Source of the DNA: Argopecten irradians | Taxonomy: Eukaryota; Mollusca; Bivalvia; Pectinida; Pectinidae | Reading direction: 5' to 3' | DNA length: 64,000 bases | Assembly (NCBI RefSeq): GCF_041381155.1 | Contig: NC_091141.1 | Location: forward strand, 22,402,828 to 22,466,827 | Part shown: one piece after another, positions 24,601-35,669 of the stretch | Numbering within the stretch: position 1 is the stretch's first letter | Layout of the letters: each line of letters begins with the position of its first letter | The notes under the pieces: model-generated | Seen by the model: the letters and a program-made list of their open reading frames with translations, nothing else | Told to the model about the DNA's origin: nothing | Database searches by the model: none | Position numbers and translations under genes: made by a program

Positions 24601-27600
24601 TTCAGTAACAGTGACCTTTGTAGTTGATATTTTGACCCCAAATTCAATTCCAATCTGTTATTTGTCATGTGCTACCATTGTGTGAAGCTTGATTAAAATT
24701 TGTTGACTTTTTCATTAGATATCGTCTGGAAACGAAAAATGTTAAAACAATCTATCTTTAGTAGTAGTGACCTATGTAGTTGATCATTTTGACTACAATT
24801 CAATCCAAAGCTGTCTTTTCCCATATTCTACAATTGCGTAAATTTTCAACACAATGCATTGATACTAATATTTTATGAAATAATCTATTTTAGTAGCAGT
24901 GACATGTGTAGTTGATCTTTTGACCCCAAATCCAATCCCAAGCTATAGTATCCCATATGTTACCTTTGTATGAAGTTTGAACAAATTCCGTTTCCGAAAA
25001 CTAAAAGGATTTGTGAAACAATCTATTTTTAGTAAGGTTTACCTTTGTAGTTGACCTTTTGACCCCATTTTCAATCCCAAGCTATATTTTTTCTTATGCT
25101 ACCATTGTGTGAAGTTTGATCAAATTACGTTGATGTTTTCTCAAGTTATTGTCTGGAAATTAATATTTTATGAAAAAGTCTATTTTTAGTAACAGTGAGC
25201 TTTGTAGTTTACCTTTTGACCCCAAATCCATTCCCAAACTGTATTTTCTCATATGCTACCATTGTGTGAAGTATGATGAAAGTCATTGCGATGGAAGTTC
25301 ATTTTTCCTCAAGTTATCGTCTGGAAATGAAATCCGGACAGACAGACGGACGGACAACCAGATAGACAGACAGACGGGAACAAACACTATATTCCCCTCC
25401 TGTTTCACCGGCAAGGGACTAATAACATCTAATATACTCAAAATAGAAATGTTGTTTCAGCCTCTCAATAATATGAAAAGTATTTTGAAGAACGTATGAC
25501 ACATCTTTCTTAGTAAGCGATTAACCTAATAGATGTTTATTTATGGACTATAAAACATTTCTACAACAACAACAACATTTTCTACACAACAAACATTCAC
25601 ACACACTAACAAAACATTTCTACACAACCAACATTTCTACACAACGAACATTTCTACACAACAAACATTTCTACACAACGAACATTTCTACACAACGAAC
25701 ATTTCTACACAACAAACATTTCTACACAACGAACATTTCTACACAACGAACATTTCTACACAACAAACATTTCTACACAACGAACAGCTCTACACAACGA
25801 ACATTTCTACACAACGAACATTTCTACACAACGAACATGATAATGCTCGTTGCGAGTGAAATTGAACTAAATTCAGATAAGGTCAGGTACATTATTCATT
25901 AGATTGTTCTAGGGGTCAATGTCAACAGGATGACTCGATTGTTTGCCAAATTTTACAAAGTAACGTTAGTGATTTCTATATTGTGCTGGCATTTACTATC
26001 AAAGCGACAAAAAGGAAAGGAAACAACATTAGACGGTATCATTGATTTAATACGGTTTGTTACATTTTGACTACTCAAAACATCATATTCAGCTAGGACA
26101 AAGTCAAAAGGGTGGAAAATTTATATGCCCGCAAATATCCAATGTCGGAGTAAAGTGATACTTCGCAATTTCTTCCGAATGGGTGTGGATCTGTGGAGAT
26201 TAGTACAAAAAAATACACAATTGAAACAAATATTAGTTTGGCCTTATATCAAATATGTGGTTTCCAAGCATCAAATTAGTTTTCTAATTGCTTTTCATGA
26301 TATTTTCCTTCGTTTATACTTATAGACTTTACCTGGTATAAACCGTGCGGAAATTTGATCATGGTTGAGGTTACAATTCTCCGCCCATTTCTTCGCAACC
26401 ATGGCAACTTCGTCGTCCCACGTGACCTTATGCATATAGAGGGCGTTCTTGACTTTTTGTCTGTACGTGTTGTGTAGACGAGTGATCTCGGTCTTCTCAG
26501 ATGCAGAAATCCCTTGTAACGTAAACAAATAATACGTTAAAAGTATAAAATGTGATTCATAGATTCATGTGACGTGCTTTTGAAGCATTAGTAGGATTAG
26601 CGAAGCTTCTGCTTCTTAACTAATAAAAATTGTGAGTAAAGACACGTAACTACATGGAATTTTACGTTTGCATGCTTCTCCTTAATAACTACTATCATTA
26701 AGAACAAAAGAAACGGTCTTCTTGAAATGCTTCCATTTTTGCCGATTCAAACAATATTGATTACATTACCTTGAACGCTCGTGTTATGACAAACCTACTG
26801 GCACTTTAGTTTGACATCGTTAGGGAAGGCACATCTAAGGCTTCTCAAAATTTATCATCACAAATCAATAGTAATATCTAGGCGTTAAGAGCACGATAAA
26901 ACAACACAAAATAAAGAACTCTAAAATTAATGAAAGCTGTACAATGATACACTGATATTGTCCATAACATTTTTCTAGCGACTCTGAATTTTAACCAAAA
27001 AGAGATAAAAACAATATCTTTTGACAGCAAGTGCATGCATGTTTGTCAAGTAAAAACTTTAGTACTGGCATTTATAACGAGCAGATATTAATATGCCACG
27101 AATGGCGTCATACTTACCGGATACGCTGACTTTTGGGGATTTGTTTAAACATGCGGAGTGACCAGGAATAGCCTTAAACTTTCCGTGACAACCTCCATTA
27201 GCTAGACCTGTAAACCAGATGGGGATATAGTTTAGAGTAGTTTGTACTAGATATGACGCCATTGGGAGGTTGAATCAAATTTTTCTCAGACCAGTTTTAC
27301 ACTCGTTGCCCTTTTAATCTAATGGACCCTCCAATTACTAATTGGATCAGATTGTAAAAAAGTGTTTAATGTATAAGACTGAGATATTCTTAATCGTTGT
27401 ATTTCACATAGACTAATAGAATCTTACATGAGTCTGTGAAGTGGACAGGGATATCTCAACCCCCGAGTGAAAGGTTTTGGCCGGTCAACCCGAGGCTTGC
27501 CGAGGGTTGACAGCCAAAATCTTTCACGGAGGTTGAGATTAATAGAATCTTACATGGGTCTGTCAAGTGGACAGGGATATCTCAATCCGAGTGAAAGATT

Positions 27601-30600
27601 TTGGCTGGTCAACCCGAGGCTTGCCGAGGGTTGACGGCAAAAATATTTCACTTCCATATGCAAATATTTACATTTTCACTTCGCTCCGCCTCAATGAAAC
27701 TAGTAAACTCCGATCACTTCATTTCCCAATGAAGATGCTTGGTCACGCGCGCTGACCTCTGACCAGCGTGAGAATACATTTTGACATTGTTTACATTTTA
27801 ACCTAGTTTTACGCCGCTTCAGTTTTGAATTAACTTTCTGGGATGTGGCCTATCGCTGTACATTTAGAAACACAGACAGAAATGTTTGATAAAGTGATAT
27901 TAGAAATTGTTAGTAATATGATATTACAGATATTTTACACGTATTTTGAAGAAACGATGACTTAGGCTCAAGCCCCGGAAAATGCTTCTCAAAATTTATC
28001 ATCACAAATCAATAGTAATATCTAGGCCTTAAGAGCACGATAAAACAACACAAAATAAAGAACTCTAAAATTAATGAAAAGCTGTACAATGATACACTGA
28101 TATTGTCCATAACATTTTTCTAGCGACTCTGAATTTTAACCAAAAAGAGATAAAAACAATATCTTTTGACAGCAAGTGCATGCATGTTTGTCAAGTAAAA
28201 ACTTTAGTAGTGGCATTTATAACGAACAGATATTAATATGCCACGAATGGCGTCATACTTACCGGATACGCTGACTTTTGGGGATTTGTTTAAACATGCG
28301 GAGTGACCAGGGATAGCCTTAAACTTTCCGTGACAACCTCCATTAACAAGACCTGTAAACCAGATGGGGATATAGTTTAGAGTAGTTTGTACTAGATATG
28401 ACGCCATTGGAAGGTTGAATCAAATTTTTCTCAGACCAGTTTTACACTCGTTGCCCTTTTAATCTAATGGACCCTCCAATTACTAATTGGATCAGATTGT
28501 AAAAAAGTTTTTAATGTATAAGACTGAGATATTCTTAATCGTTGTAATTCACATAGACTAATAGAATCTTACATGAGTCTGTGAAGTGGACAGGGATATC
28601 TCAACCCCCGAGTGAAAGATTTTGGCCGGTCAACCCGAGGCTTGCCGAGGGTTGACAGCCAAAATCTTTCACGGAGGTTGAGATTAATAGAATCTTACAT
28701 GGGTCTGTCAAGTGGACAGGGATATCTCAATCCGAGTGAAAGATTTTGGCTGGTCAACCCGAGGCTTGCCGAGGGTTGACGGCAAAAATATTTCACTTCC
28801 ATATGCAAGTGAGGATCACGTCACCTCAATGAATCATCGTCTTCGTCGTCTTTGTGACGTCATTTCATTGAACTCTCGTGACGTTATAATGCTATTACCG
28901 CGATGTCACGATACTGTTGTCATGACGTCATACCAATGTTGAGCACATGCGAAGCTCTCGTGTAGCTTATCTTTACCCTAGGGTGAGATAGAAAAATCTC
29001 ACACCTGTAAAACTGTGGATATCTCTGTCTGGGGTAAGAGAAAGAGTTATCTTTTCCCTAGCAACCACGGGATATCCCTGTGAAGTATGGGAGAAAATGC
29101 ATTGCCTGATTAAATGCTTTTCTCATTCACCCCTGAAGACAGTTTTAAACTCTTCTAAATCATTGATTGTAAGATTTCAGAGATGATTGAGATAACAGAG
29201 CGCTACCCCCATAAAGATTATCACCAGGACTACTATACATTATTCGCCAGTCTGGAAAGCGACAGAAACTCAAGTGGTACATGCTCAACACAATGTTAAA
29301 AGTGAGGAGGTGACAGAAAGAAGCAGGCTGTTGTTTAGGACAAAAGAGATGTTTTAAATATTCTAGTCGCCTGCAATGGAGGCTACAGACATGGCGAGTC
29401 AGAATATCACCCTGGTTGAGATACCGGGATCGCCTTGAGTAAACTGCATTAGGTCTTACCGGGTATTTAGTTGAAAGTAAATATTTTGTACTAATCATTG
29501 TTTTATTTTTGCTCAGAATGACACAAGCAAATATATCCGAGTCCCAATAATTTCATTTTATTTTATATCTTGACGGTTCATTTTTCCGAATGAATATCGA
29601 TTTTCATGTGGTCAAATACATTCCGAAAGACATTGTTTTATAGTCAATTTTTTAAAATATTTCTGATTTATTTCAATCTCTATTCATCATAACAATAAAT
29701 TAATTAAATTTTACTTCAAACATCATTTTACTATGCCATGTTAGTTTTTATTTGGTATAGATACACTATCGCGCTTAACCTATGACTGATGTTGTTTTTG
29801 CTGGTGGTGGACGGTGTTGGTGGTCATGGTGTTTGTTGCTTTTGTCGTTTTTGTTGAACCAATTCATGTCATACTAATACAGAATAGCCAGTTATTTTCG
29901 CGGTTTAAAATATTTTCGATTTGAATCCATAATTAGAAAACTTCGCGACCAGTGTGATGACCCACGAGATTGGAAAAATATCATCCCTCAAAAATAACCG
30001 ACTTTACGGTAACTAAGAAAACTGTGTATATATTACGGAACGAATGGCTTTTGTTGTTGGTAGGGGTGGAGATTAGTACATTTTCTACAAAACCTTTGAA
30101 TGCTATGCACTTGTGATGTGTAAAGAAACTGGATAGGTGCAAGTATTTGAACATATTAAAAGTAAGGCAAGCCAAGTTACTTTTTATTCCAATTTCCGAT
30201 ATCGGGAATTCTAATTTCCGATATCAGAAATTCTAATTTCCGATATCGGGAATTCAATTTCCGATATCGAGAAATTAATTTCCGATATCGGGAATTCATA
30301 TTAATTTTTGATATCGGAAATTCTAATTCCAATATCAGAAATTCTAATTTCGATATCGGAAATTCTAATTCCCATATCGGAAATAAGAAAACAAATTCTG
30401 ATATGGGTAATTCTATTTCCGATATCGGTATTTCAATTTCCGATATCGAGAATTCAATTTCCGATATCGGAAATGAAATATAATCTGCAATGCAAATAAT
30501 GAGTAGAGAGAATTTCCGATATCGGGAATTGAATTTCCGATGTCGGAAATTGAATTTCCCATATCGGTATCGGAATTAGAATTTACGATATCAGAATTAG

Positions 30601-33600
30601 AATTTCTGATATCAAGAATTTTTGTTCTAATTCCGATATCAGAATTAGAATTTCCGATATCGAGAATTCTAATTCCGATATCGGAAATGAATTTCCGATA
30701 TCGGAAATTCAATTCCGATATCGGAATAAAAGAATAAAAAGTAACTTGGCTTGCCATATAAAAGGTCTTTAAAATAGAAATAAATACACTGTATATTATT
30801 CTAGTTAAATATTGCGAACTTGATGAGTAACACTTTTATGTATTAAATCATCATTGCATGGGTCTAAAATTCCGACAGTTATGTAATGTGTTATGAGTAA
30901 ATCACTATACTACTACACTATTTACAAAGCACTTCTCTTGTTTCATCATTACTTTTGAAATCATGACTTTGATCTAGCTGACAAAAAGATAACCTTCTTT
31001 TCTCTATACTGTCAGTGGATTTATTTACTTATTTTGACCATGCTGTATTATTTGAGAACTACTGGCAACGCTGAATACAATCAGAGATGAAACGTTTCCA
31101 TTTGTTGTCAATCCGGATAATTCGTGCCGTGGATCGGTTCTTGGTTTTAGTGAATGGACAGTACAATAGCGGGACTCAATCGTTATCAAATTTGATTAAA
31201 TACCCGAAATGCTTAAAATGATTTTACTTACGGGCGATAAATTTAAAAATAAGATCAATAAACCAATTTATCTGGACTCTTTCAACAAGTCATTTTGATT
31301 TATGACATTTAGATAAGTTAAGTATTTCCAATATTGAAGTATGTAGTGTACCTAGCACAATATATTTATAGTTGAATAAAAAATAATGAACATACTGGAT
31401 ATGTTTCAGTGAACTATAGTGAGGGAACTATTTAGGTATTAATGAGACATAAAGTCAATATTTTTGACAATTATGATAGTAACAGTACGTTGTTCTCTGG
31501 CATTTATCTTGTATTCTTGAGTTTCCTCTGATTTTAGCCCCAGATTAGGACCTCATTATCTATTGAATATTTTGACACTTCAGTATTAAATATTTATCTT
31601 ATGACATCTCTGATATTTCAAAAAAAAAAAAAAAAAAAAAAAAAAAAGATTTTACTAAGATAACTGCAAGACAAAGTTATTTTTAATTTCCTCTGGTTCT
31701 GATACCAGATTACGACATTAATTAATTTACTGTACTAAAACTTTATTTCGCGACAGTTACTTCTACAATTATCGGCAAACCCTATGACCATTTGCTGTCT
31801 ATCATCGTACTCGTTCCATCTTCGATGCTCCAGGGTTAGTACGTGCGTTCAAGACTTGTTTTTTTTTTTTTTCAAATAACTCGAAAAATCTAGACTGGAA
31901 CGAAGCTGAAATCCAAGTATGTACGGCCCGACGGTTTCATTTATGGAAAGTGACGAAGGCTCCCGATTAGATCGCATACATAATAAATTATTATAACATT
32001 AATGTTGCTGCGAATGGTATAACAAGATGTGAGTCATATCTCTGATTTCCTCATACCTACTACCGGAAGTGGGTTTTTTTTTTTTTTTTTTTTTTTTTCT
32101 TCTTTTTCAAATTACGATTCTGGGCACATAGACCTGCATTGTCTTTGACAGTTCAATACAACAACTTTCAAACTTCAATATATAATATTGTATTAGTCAC
32201 GTTTTATACTAAACCTACGGCGGCGTATTAGGGCCACTACAAACTTTTATTTATCTTGTACGTACAAGTTATTATCTTGTACGTACAAGTTAGTATCTTG
32301 TACGTACAAGATAGTATCTTGTACGTACAAGTTAGTATCTTGTACGTACAACTTAGTATCTTGTACGTACAACTTAGTATCTTGTACGTACAACTTAGTA
32401 TCTTGTACGTACAAGTTAGTATCTTGTACGTACAAGATAGTATCTTGTACGTACAAGTTAGTATCTTGTACGTACAAGTTAGTATCTTGTACGTACAACT
32501 TAGTATCTTGTACGTACAAGTTAGTATCTTGTACGTACAACTTAGTATCTTGTACGTACAACTTAGTATCTTGTACGTACAACTTAGTATCTTGTACGTA
32601 CAAGTTAGTATCTTGTACGTACAAGATAGTATCTTGTACGTACAAGTTAGTATCTTGTACGTACAAGATAGTATCTTGTACGTACAAGTTAGTATCTTGT
32701 ACGTACAAGTTAGTATCTTGTACGTACAACTTAGTATCTTGTACGTACAACTTAGTATCTTGTACGTACAAGTTAGTATCTTGTACGTACAAGACAGTAT
32801 CTTGTACGTACAAGACAGTATCTTGTACGTACAAGATAGTATCTTGTACGTACAAGATAGTATCTTGTACGTACAAGATATAGTATCTTGTACGTACAAC
32901 TTAGTATCTTGTACGTACAACTTAGTATCTTAATGTTGAAACTCTCGGTATTAAAGGCTTTGGCTGGTTTACTCTCACAATGGCATCGCATGCTATACGT
33001 ATATTACGTAAACTTTGTTTAAGCCAAAGGGAGAAAAGAATATATAGGTTGTGGAGTTGTAATGCTGTGATAAGTTTCCGAACACTTATATGTAAATGTT
33101 TATAACAGAGTATTTACTATGATCATCATTTGGACAATAATTGATGTGTGTATATATGTCTAATAAACACAAAAACACATATGAAATATTTTGTTTTGCT
33201 TTTGTTGTCTTTGCAATCAGTAACTTATTCGAATTAGGGCATAATGCCTAGGATTTTTTTCGGAGGCAGTTAATTATTTTCAATACTACTATTCTGAAGT
33301 AAAATAAATGCTCAAACATTTAAAATAATGGCACCATTGTGAAGTATTTAACTTTTATTACTGAAGAAAATTACGAATTTGTTTAATAGATCAAACTTAT
33401 CATTCATCGGAGATGTATCATATCCGTTTTATCACTAAATATATCTTATCTATAAAACAAGCGACTATACAGTTTTCTCGAAAGGAACTATACAGTGTCA
33501 GTTTCAAAATAATGCAAGTGACTATACAGTTTCAACTCATAATCCGGCAATTTCAAATTACGATTGTGAAAAAGATATTGTTCTCATTAATATATATTCA

Positions 33601-35669
33601 TATTTTTAATATTGTCAAATAAGTTAATAAACCTGTGATCGTGCTTGAAGCAATGTAAAGTAGACCGACTATCTTTAATTACGAAAAATATCAGGCGGGT
33701 GACTCAATTCTGCGGTGATGAACAGCAGTTCAACTCAACTTGTATGTTCAAGATACTATCTTGTACGTACAAGATATTATCTTGTACGTACAAGATACTA
33801 TAAGTTGTACGTACAAGATAGTAACTTGTACGTACAAGATACTAAGTTGTACGTACAAGATACTATCTTGTACGTACAAGATACTAACTTGTACGTACAA
33901 GATACTAAGTTGTACGTACAAGATAATAACTTGTACGTACAAGATACTAAGTTGTACGAACAAGATACTAACTTGTACGAACAAGATACTATCTTGTACG
34001 TACAAGATACTATCTTGTACGTACAAGATACTAAGTTGTACGTACAAGATACTATCTTGTACGTACAAGATACTAAGTTGTACGTACAAGATAGTATCTT
34101 GTACGTACAACTTAGTATCTTGTACGTACAAGATAGTATCTTGTACGTACAAGATAGTATCTTGTACGTACAAGTTAGTATCTTGTACGTACAAGATAGT
34201 ATCTTGTACGTACAAGATACTAACTTGTACGTACAAGATACTATCTTGTACGTACAAGATACTATCTTGTACGTACAAGATACTAAGTTGTACGTACAAG
34301 ATACTATCTTGTACGTACAAGATACTAAGTTGTACGTACAAGATACTAACTTGTACGTACAAGATACTATCTTGTACGTACAAGATACTAACTTGTACGT
34401 ACAAGATACTATCTTGTACGTACAAGATACTAACTTGTACGTACAAGATAATAACTTGTACGTACAAGATAAATAAAATTTTGTAGTGGCCCTAATACGC
34501 CGCCGTACTAAACCTATTCTGGCTATCAAAGTAAACTGCATATGCTGCTTTATTTCGTGCATACAAGTCGTTTGCACCAGGAAATTTTATACAAAATTTG
34601 AGTAAACATATACAAACAACGCCATCAATATCCGTCAACAGGTTAGGTTTAGCCTATATAACAGGCCCATACTACTCAAATTAATGGATTAGATCAAAAA
34701 CAAAGCACAAACGAAAAACGAGCGAAAAAACAAACACATGGTAATCATTACACATAAAAATCGGGTAAAACACACTTGTACTCCTATATATCTCTATAAT
34801 TTGAATAACGATTATAATTTTACGTCTATGTAATTTCTCCTTCAATAATCTCAAATGGGATCACGTCGGTTAAGATATCCCGACACACTACCACTAGACA
34901 ACCGTCAACCTCTGGGTTGTCAGGTAATGAGCGTAGGTCGGTGGCTTTTATCTAGGTACTCTGACTATCTTCTATTCCTGAAACCTGGCATATACTTAAA
35001 TGGTTCTGTCTGTTTATAGGGCATAAACACAAACACATAGGAAACAAATGTCTTCATTACGAGGTATTGTCGTTTTAAAGTGAATAGTCGGGCAAAGAAA
35101 ACCAGTCTAAATGCGTTCATTGGCCTTCCAAAAGTTCTCGCATATTAATACGACGGTCAAGTTCTGCTTAGTTTCCCAGTTCTGACCATCAAAGTAAAGA
35201 AAAGTTGAAAGCAATGAAAGTGAGGCTGTGTGGAAATGTAACCACGGACATAGTGAGCCGGGAGGACGTTTTAGAATTCCCATACTTTAAATTAATTTCT
35301 TCGTACGCAGACAGATTTTGACGAGAGATTTTTATTTTTCCATTTCATAAGAAATTATACTGGATACATTCACACCATTTTTACCGACTTTAGCCATCCT
35401 TGCCCGACTGTTCACTAAAGAACAGTAAGTTGTAGAATAAATCTATAATCAGATGAAGACAAACCATATTTTGGTTCTGTTTTCATGGTGTAGTCAGGCT
35501 ATGTATTCCTATCTGCAATCGCCCACATCACACTTTTTTTAATTAAAGAAAAAACGTGATTGTATGTTATTAGCGTAGCATCCTTAAAAAAGGAAGCTGA
35601 GACGACGTCACACTCACCTGTGGTAGCAATGATGACAACTGTCCAGGTAAAAACTTGGGCCGACCACAT
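18563..35669 (-). CDS. Secreted CAP/CRISP-family protein with EGF-like and ShKT-like tail
   Basis: Exons: 35618-35669, 27118-27207 (or its duplicate 28263-28352), 26333-26512, 23597-23745, 21514-21599, 20242-20300, 19675-19782, 18563-18690. They join in frame to 283 aa plus TAA. Residues 1-17 are a signal peptide (MWSAQVFTWTVVIIATT). Residues ~52-190 are a CAP domain: TRLHNTYR, KKWAENC, VGQNI, GHYTQLVWADT and YVCDYGPSGN. Residues ~206-241 are Cys-rich and EGF-like (CGGISCYG, SCTCACDS, TGGNTCQ). Residues ~243-283 are ShKT-like, ending CPHMCKTCPCK. CAP proteins are extracellular with sterol-binding, protease-related or venom-like roles. Nothing in the sequence picks one, and this should not be read as a toxin. 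Confidence 0.88.
19097..19226. repeat. Hairpin repeat in gene B intron
   Basis: TTATGGAGATATAACACAAA, running on to GAGTGTAC, is mirrored by GTACACTCAGATTTTTATGT and onward. Arms of about 50 bases flank a ~30-base loop. This is a non-coding MITE-type palindrome. Confidence 0.85.
19675..19782 (-). CDS. Gene B exon 7: EGF-like Cys module
   Basis: This exon codes DCGGISCYGDRKLTQSCTCA then CDSKLLPAFTGGNTCQ. The six Cys spaced roughly as in EGF modules, and the C-x-x-x-F-T-G-G-x-x-C ending, suggest an EGF-like fold. The donor is C|GTAAGT. Confidence 0.8.
20242..20300 (-). CDS. Gene B exon 6: end of CAP domain
   Basis: This short 59-base exon finishes the CAP2 signature as S-G-N-I-G-Q and links to the Cys-rich tail (HDRPYQSGTSTGLLG). 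The acceptor is AAATAG; the donor is G|GTGAGA. Confidence 0.8.
21514..21599 (-). CDS. Gene B exon 5: CAP1/CAP2 signatures
   Basis: This exon codes LVWADTYLVGCGFALCGNTP and onward to YVCDYGP, the second CAP signature. It follows TTTCAG and ends CCAAG|GTAAAA. Confidence 0.87.
22000..22440 (+). repeat. Dispersed repeat, copy 2
   Basis: This is colinear with 2970-3620, with a single GTGTACCATTTTGGGTAGC unit where copy 1 has seven. It lies in a gene B intron. Confidence 0.75.
23597..23745 (-). CDS. Gene B exon 4: CAP core with GQNI and GHYTQ
   Basis: This exon codes RFSVGQNIAMG through IVDLWYNEKSSFTYGGSN to QVGHYTQ. It has GQNI in place of the commoner GENI/GENL box, followed by the CAP1 signature H-Y-T-Q that continues LVWADT in the next exon. 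The boundaries are TTACAG and ACCCAG|GTAAGG. Confidence 0.88.
24221..25425. repeat. ~156-bp tandem repeat with GACAGACGGACGG tail
   Basis: About seven to eight diverged units are marked by 'taccattgtgtgaagtttga' and 'tagtaacagtgacctttgta'. Spacings are about 155-157 bases for full units and about 130-138 for units with a deletion. The array ends in a GACAGACGGACGGACAA-type tail near 25330-25380. No coding frame is conserved. Confidence 0.8.
25549..25840 (+). repeat. 17-bp minisatellite
   Basis: The unit is GAACATTTCTACACAAC with A/G variation at one base. It is irregular in the first ~60 bases, then near perfect. Because 17 is not a multiple of 3 and the unit has no stop in the used order, it keeps a frame open; that is not evidence of a gene. 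Confidence 0.95.
26333..26512 (-). CDS. Gene B exon 3: CAP domain start
   Basis: This exon codes GISASEKTEITRLHNTYRQK, then VTWDDEVAMVAKKWAENCNL and onward. It contains the conserved H-N-x-x-R helix and the W-A-x-x-C segment of CAP domains. The boundaries are TTACAAG and CCAG|GTAAAG. Confidence 0.88.
26840..27664. repeat. Tandem duplication, unit 1 (with exon 2 copy)
   Basis: This unit is near identical to 27984-28808 (offset 1144-1145 bases). It contains the 27118-27207 exon, its splice sites and an inner inverted-repeat block around GGTCAACCCGAGGCTTGCCG. Confidence 0.92.
27118..27207 (-). CDS. Gene B exon 2, downstream duplicate copy
   Basis: This exon codes GLANGGCHGKFKAIPGHSAC and onward, a small two-Cys module between the signal peptide and the CAP domain. 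Splice sites are identical to those of the copy 1145 bases upstream. Which copy is used, or whether both are, cannot be told from DNA. Confidence 0.78.
27984..28808. repeat. Tandem duplication, unit 2 (with exon 2 copy)
   Basis: This unit matches 26840-27664 with a handful of substitutions and a one-base indel. About 320 bases of unrelated sequence separate the two units. The low divergence suggests a recent event or ongoing conversion. Confidence 0.92.
28263..28352 (-). CDS. Gene B exon 2, upstream duplicate copy
   Basis: This exon codes GLVNGGCHGKFKAIPGHSAC and onward to KVSVS. It differs from the other copy by Leu-Val versus Leu-Ala near its start. It is 90 bases long with phase 1 at both ends, TTTACAG acceptor and G|GTAAGT donor. 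It can be spliced alone or together with 27118-27207 without breaking frame. Confidence 0.75.
30164..30755. mobile_element. Fold-back element with GATATC palindrome array
   Basis: The left end GGCAAGCCAAGTTACTTTTT and right end AAAAAGTAACTTGGCTTGCC are exact inverted repeats of about 24 bases. Between them (30185-30732) are about 30 copies of a TTCCGATATCGGAA-type palindrome joined by AATT-rich spacers, with a short non-array gap near 30480-30510. No transposase is present. The flanks contain similar AATATTAAAAG / ATATAAAAG text, at best an imperfect target duplication. Confidence 0.85.
32256..32933. repeat. Left 21-bp palindrome array
   Basis: About 32 units of TTAGTATCTTGTACGTACAA, varying mainly at the bases between palindromes (gtt, ctt, gat, gac). 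Long frames on both strands here come from the 21-base period. Confidence 0.97.
33740..34475. repeat. Right 21-bp palindrome array with internal orientation switch
   Basis: About 35 units, mainly CTTGTACGTACAAGATACTA, the mirror of the left array. Units at about 34090-34210 revert to the left-array orientation (AGTATCTTGTACGTACAA) before switching back. Confidence 0.95.
35079..35416 (-). mobile_element. TTAA-flanked MITE, copy 2
   Basis: This is the reverse complement of 10257-10593 with few changes. TTAA (35075-35078) is intact on the left; on the right the site has decayed to TAAA. It lies in gene B intron 1, about 200 bases from exon 1. Confidence 0.85.
35618..35669 (-). CDS. Gene B exon 1: signal peptide
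   Basis: The exon starts at ATG 35669-35667 and codes a 17-residue hydrophobic leader ending ATT, then G|GTGAGT. The phase matches both downstream copies of exon 2. The following intron is about 7.3 or 8.4 kb and contains two fold-back elements and a MITE. Confidence 0.82.

Larger units (their letters stand above)
32217..34506. mobile_element. Fold-back element with TACGTA palindrome arrays and 9-bp TSD
   Basis: The ends ACGGCGGCGTATTAGGGCCA and the exact reverse complement ending at 34506 form terminal repeats of about 27-30 bases. Inside are two arrays of a 21-bp unit holding the palindrome CTTGTACGTACAAG, at about 32256-32933 and 33740-34475. The right array is mostly the mirror image of the left. 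About 800 bases of unique non-coding DNA lie between. Both flanks carry ACTAAACCT (32208-32216, 34507-34515), a perfect 9-bp target duplication. This plan resembles Drosophila FB elements. Confidence 0.93.
28353..35617. other. Gene B intron 1, repeat-dominated
   Basis: Apart from the listed elements this intron holds an A-run at 31621-31648, a T-run at 32072-32098 and A/T-rich filler. I found no exon. The longest non-repeat open frame (29160-29498, minus) has no recognisable domain. Confidence 0.6.

Noticed and set aside
25543..25902. 119-aa frame with repeated HFYTTN
   Set aside because: Product of the 17-base minisatellite; no flanking exon features.
29160..29498. 112-aa minus-strand frame
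   Set aside because: No recognisable domain, no splice partners and adjacent to repeat text; possibly an old transposon remnant.
32237..32933. Long open frames on both strands (200+ aa of YVQDT or TYKIL repeats)
   Set aside because: They follow from a stop-free 21-base unit; every frame on both strands stays open, there is no start context and the array lies inside a transposon.
33715..34577. Open frames of about 240-260 aa in the right palindrome array
   Set aside because: Same cause as the left array; codon content mirrors the satellite unit.
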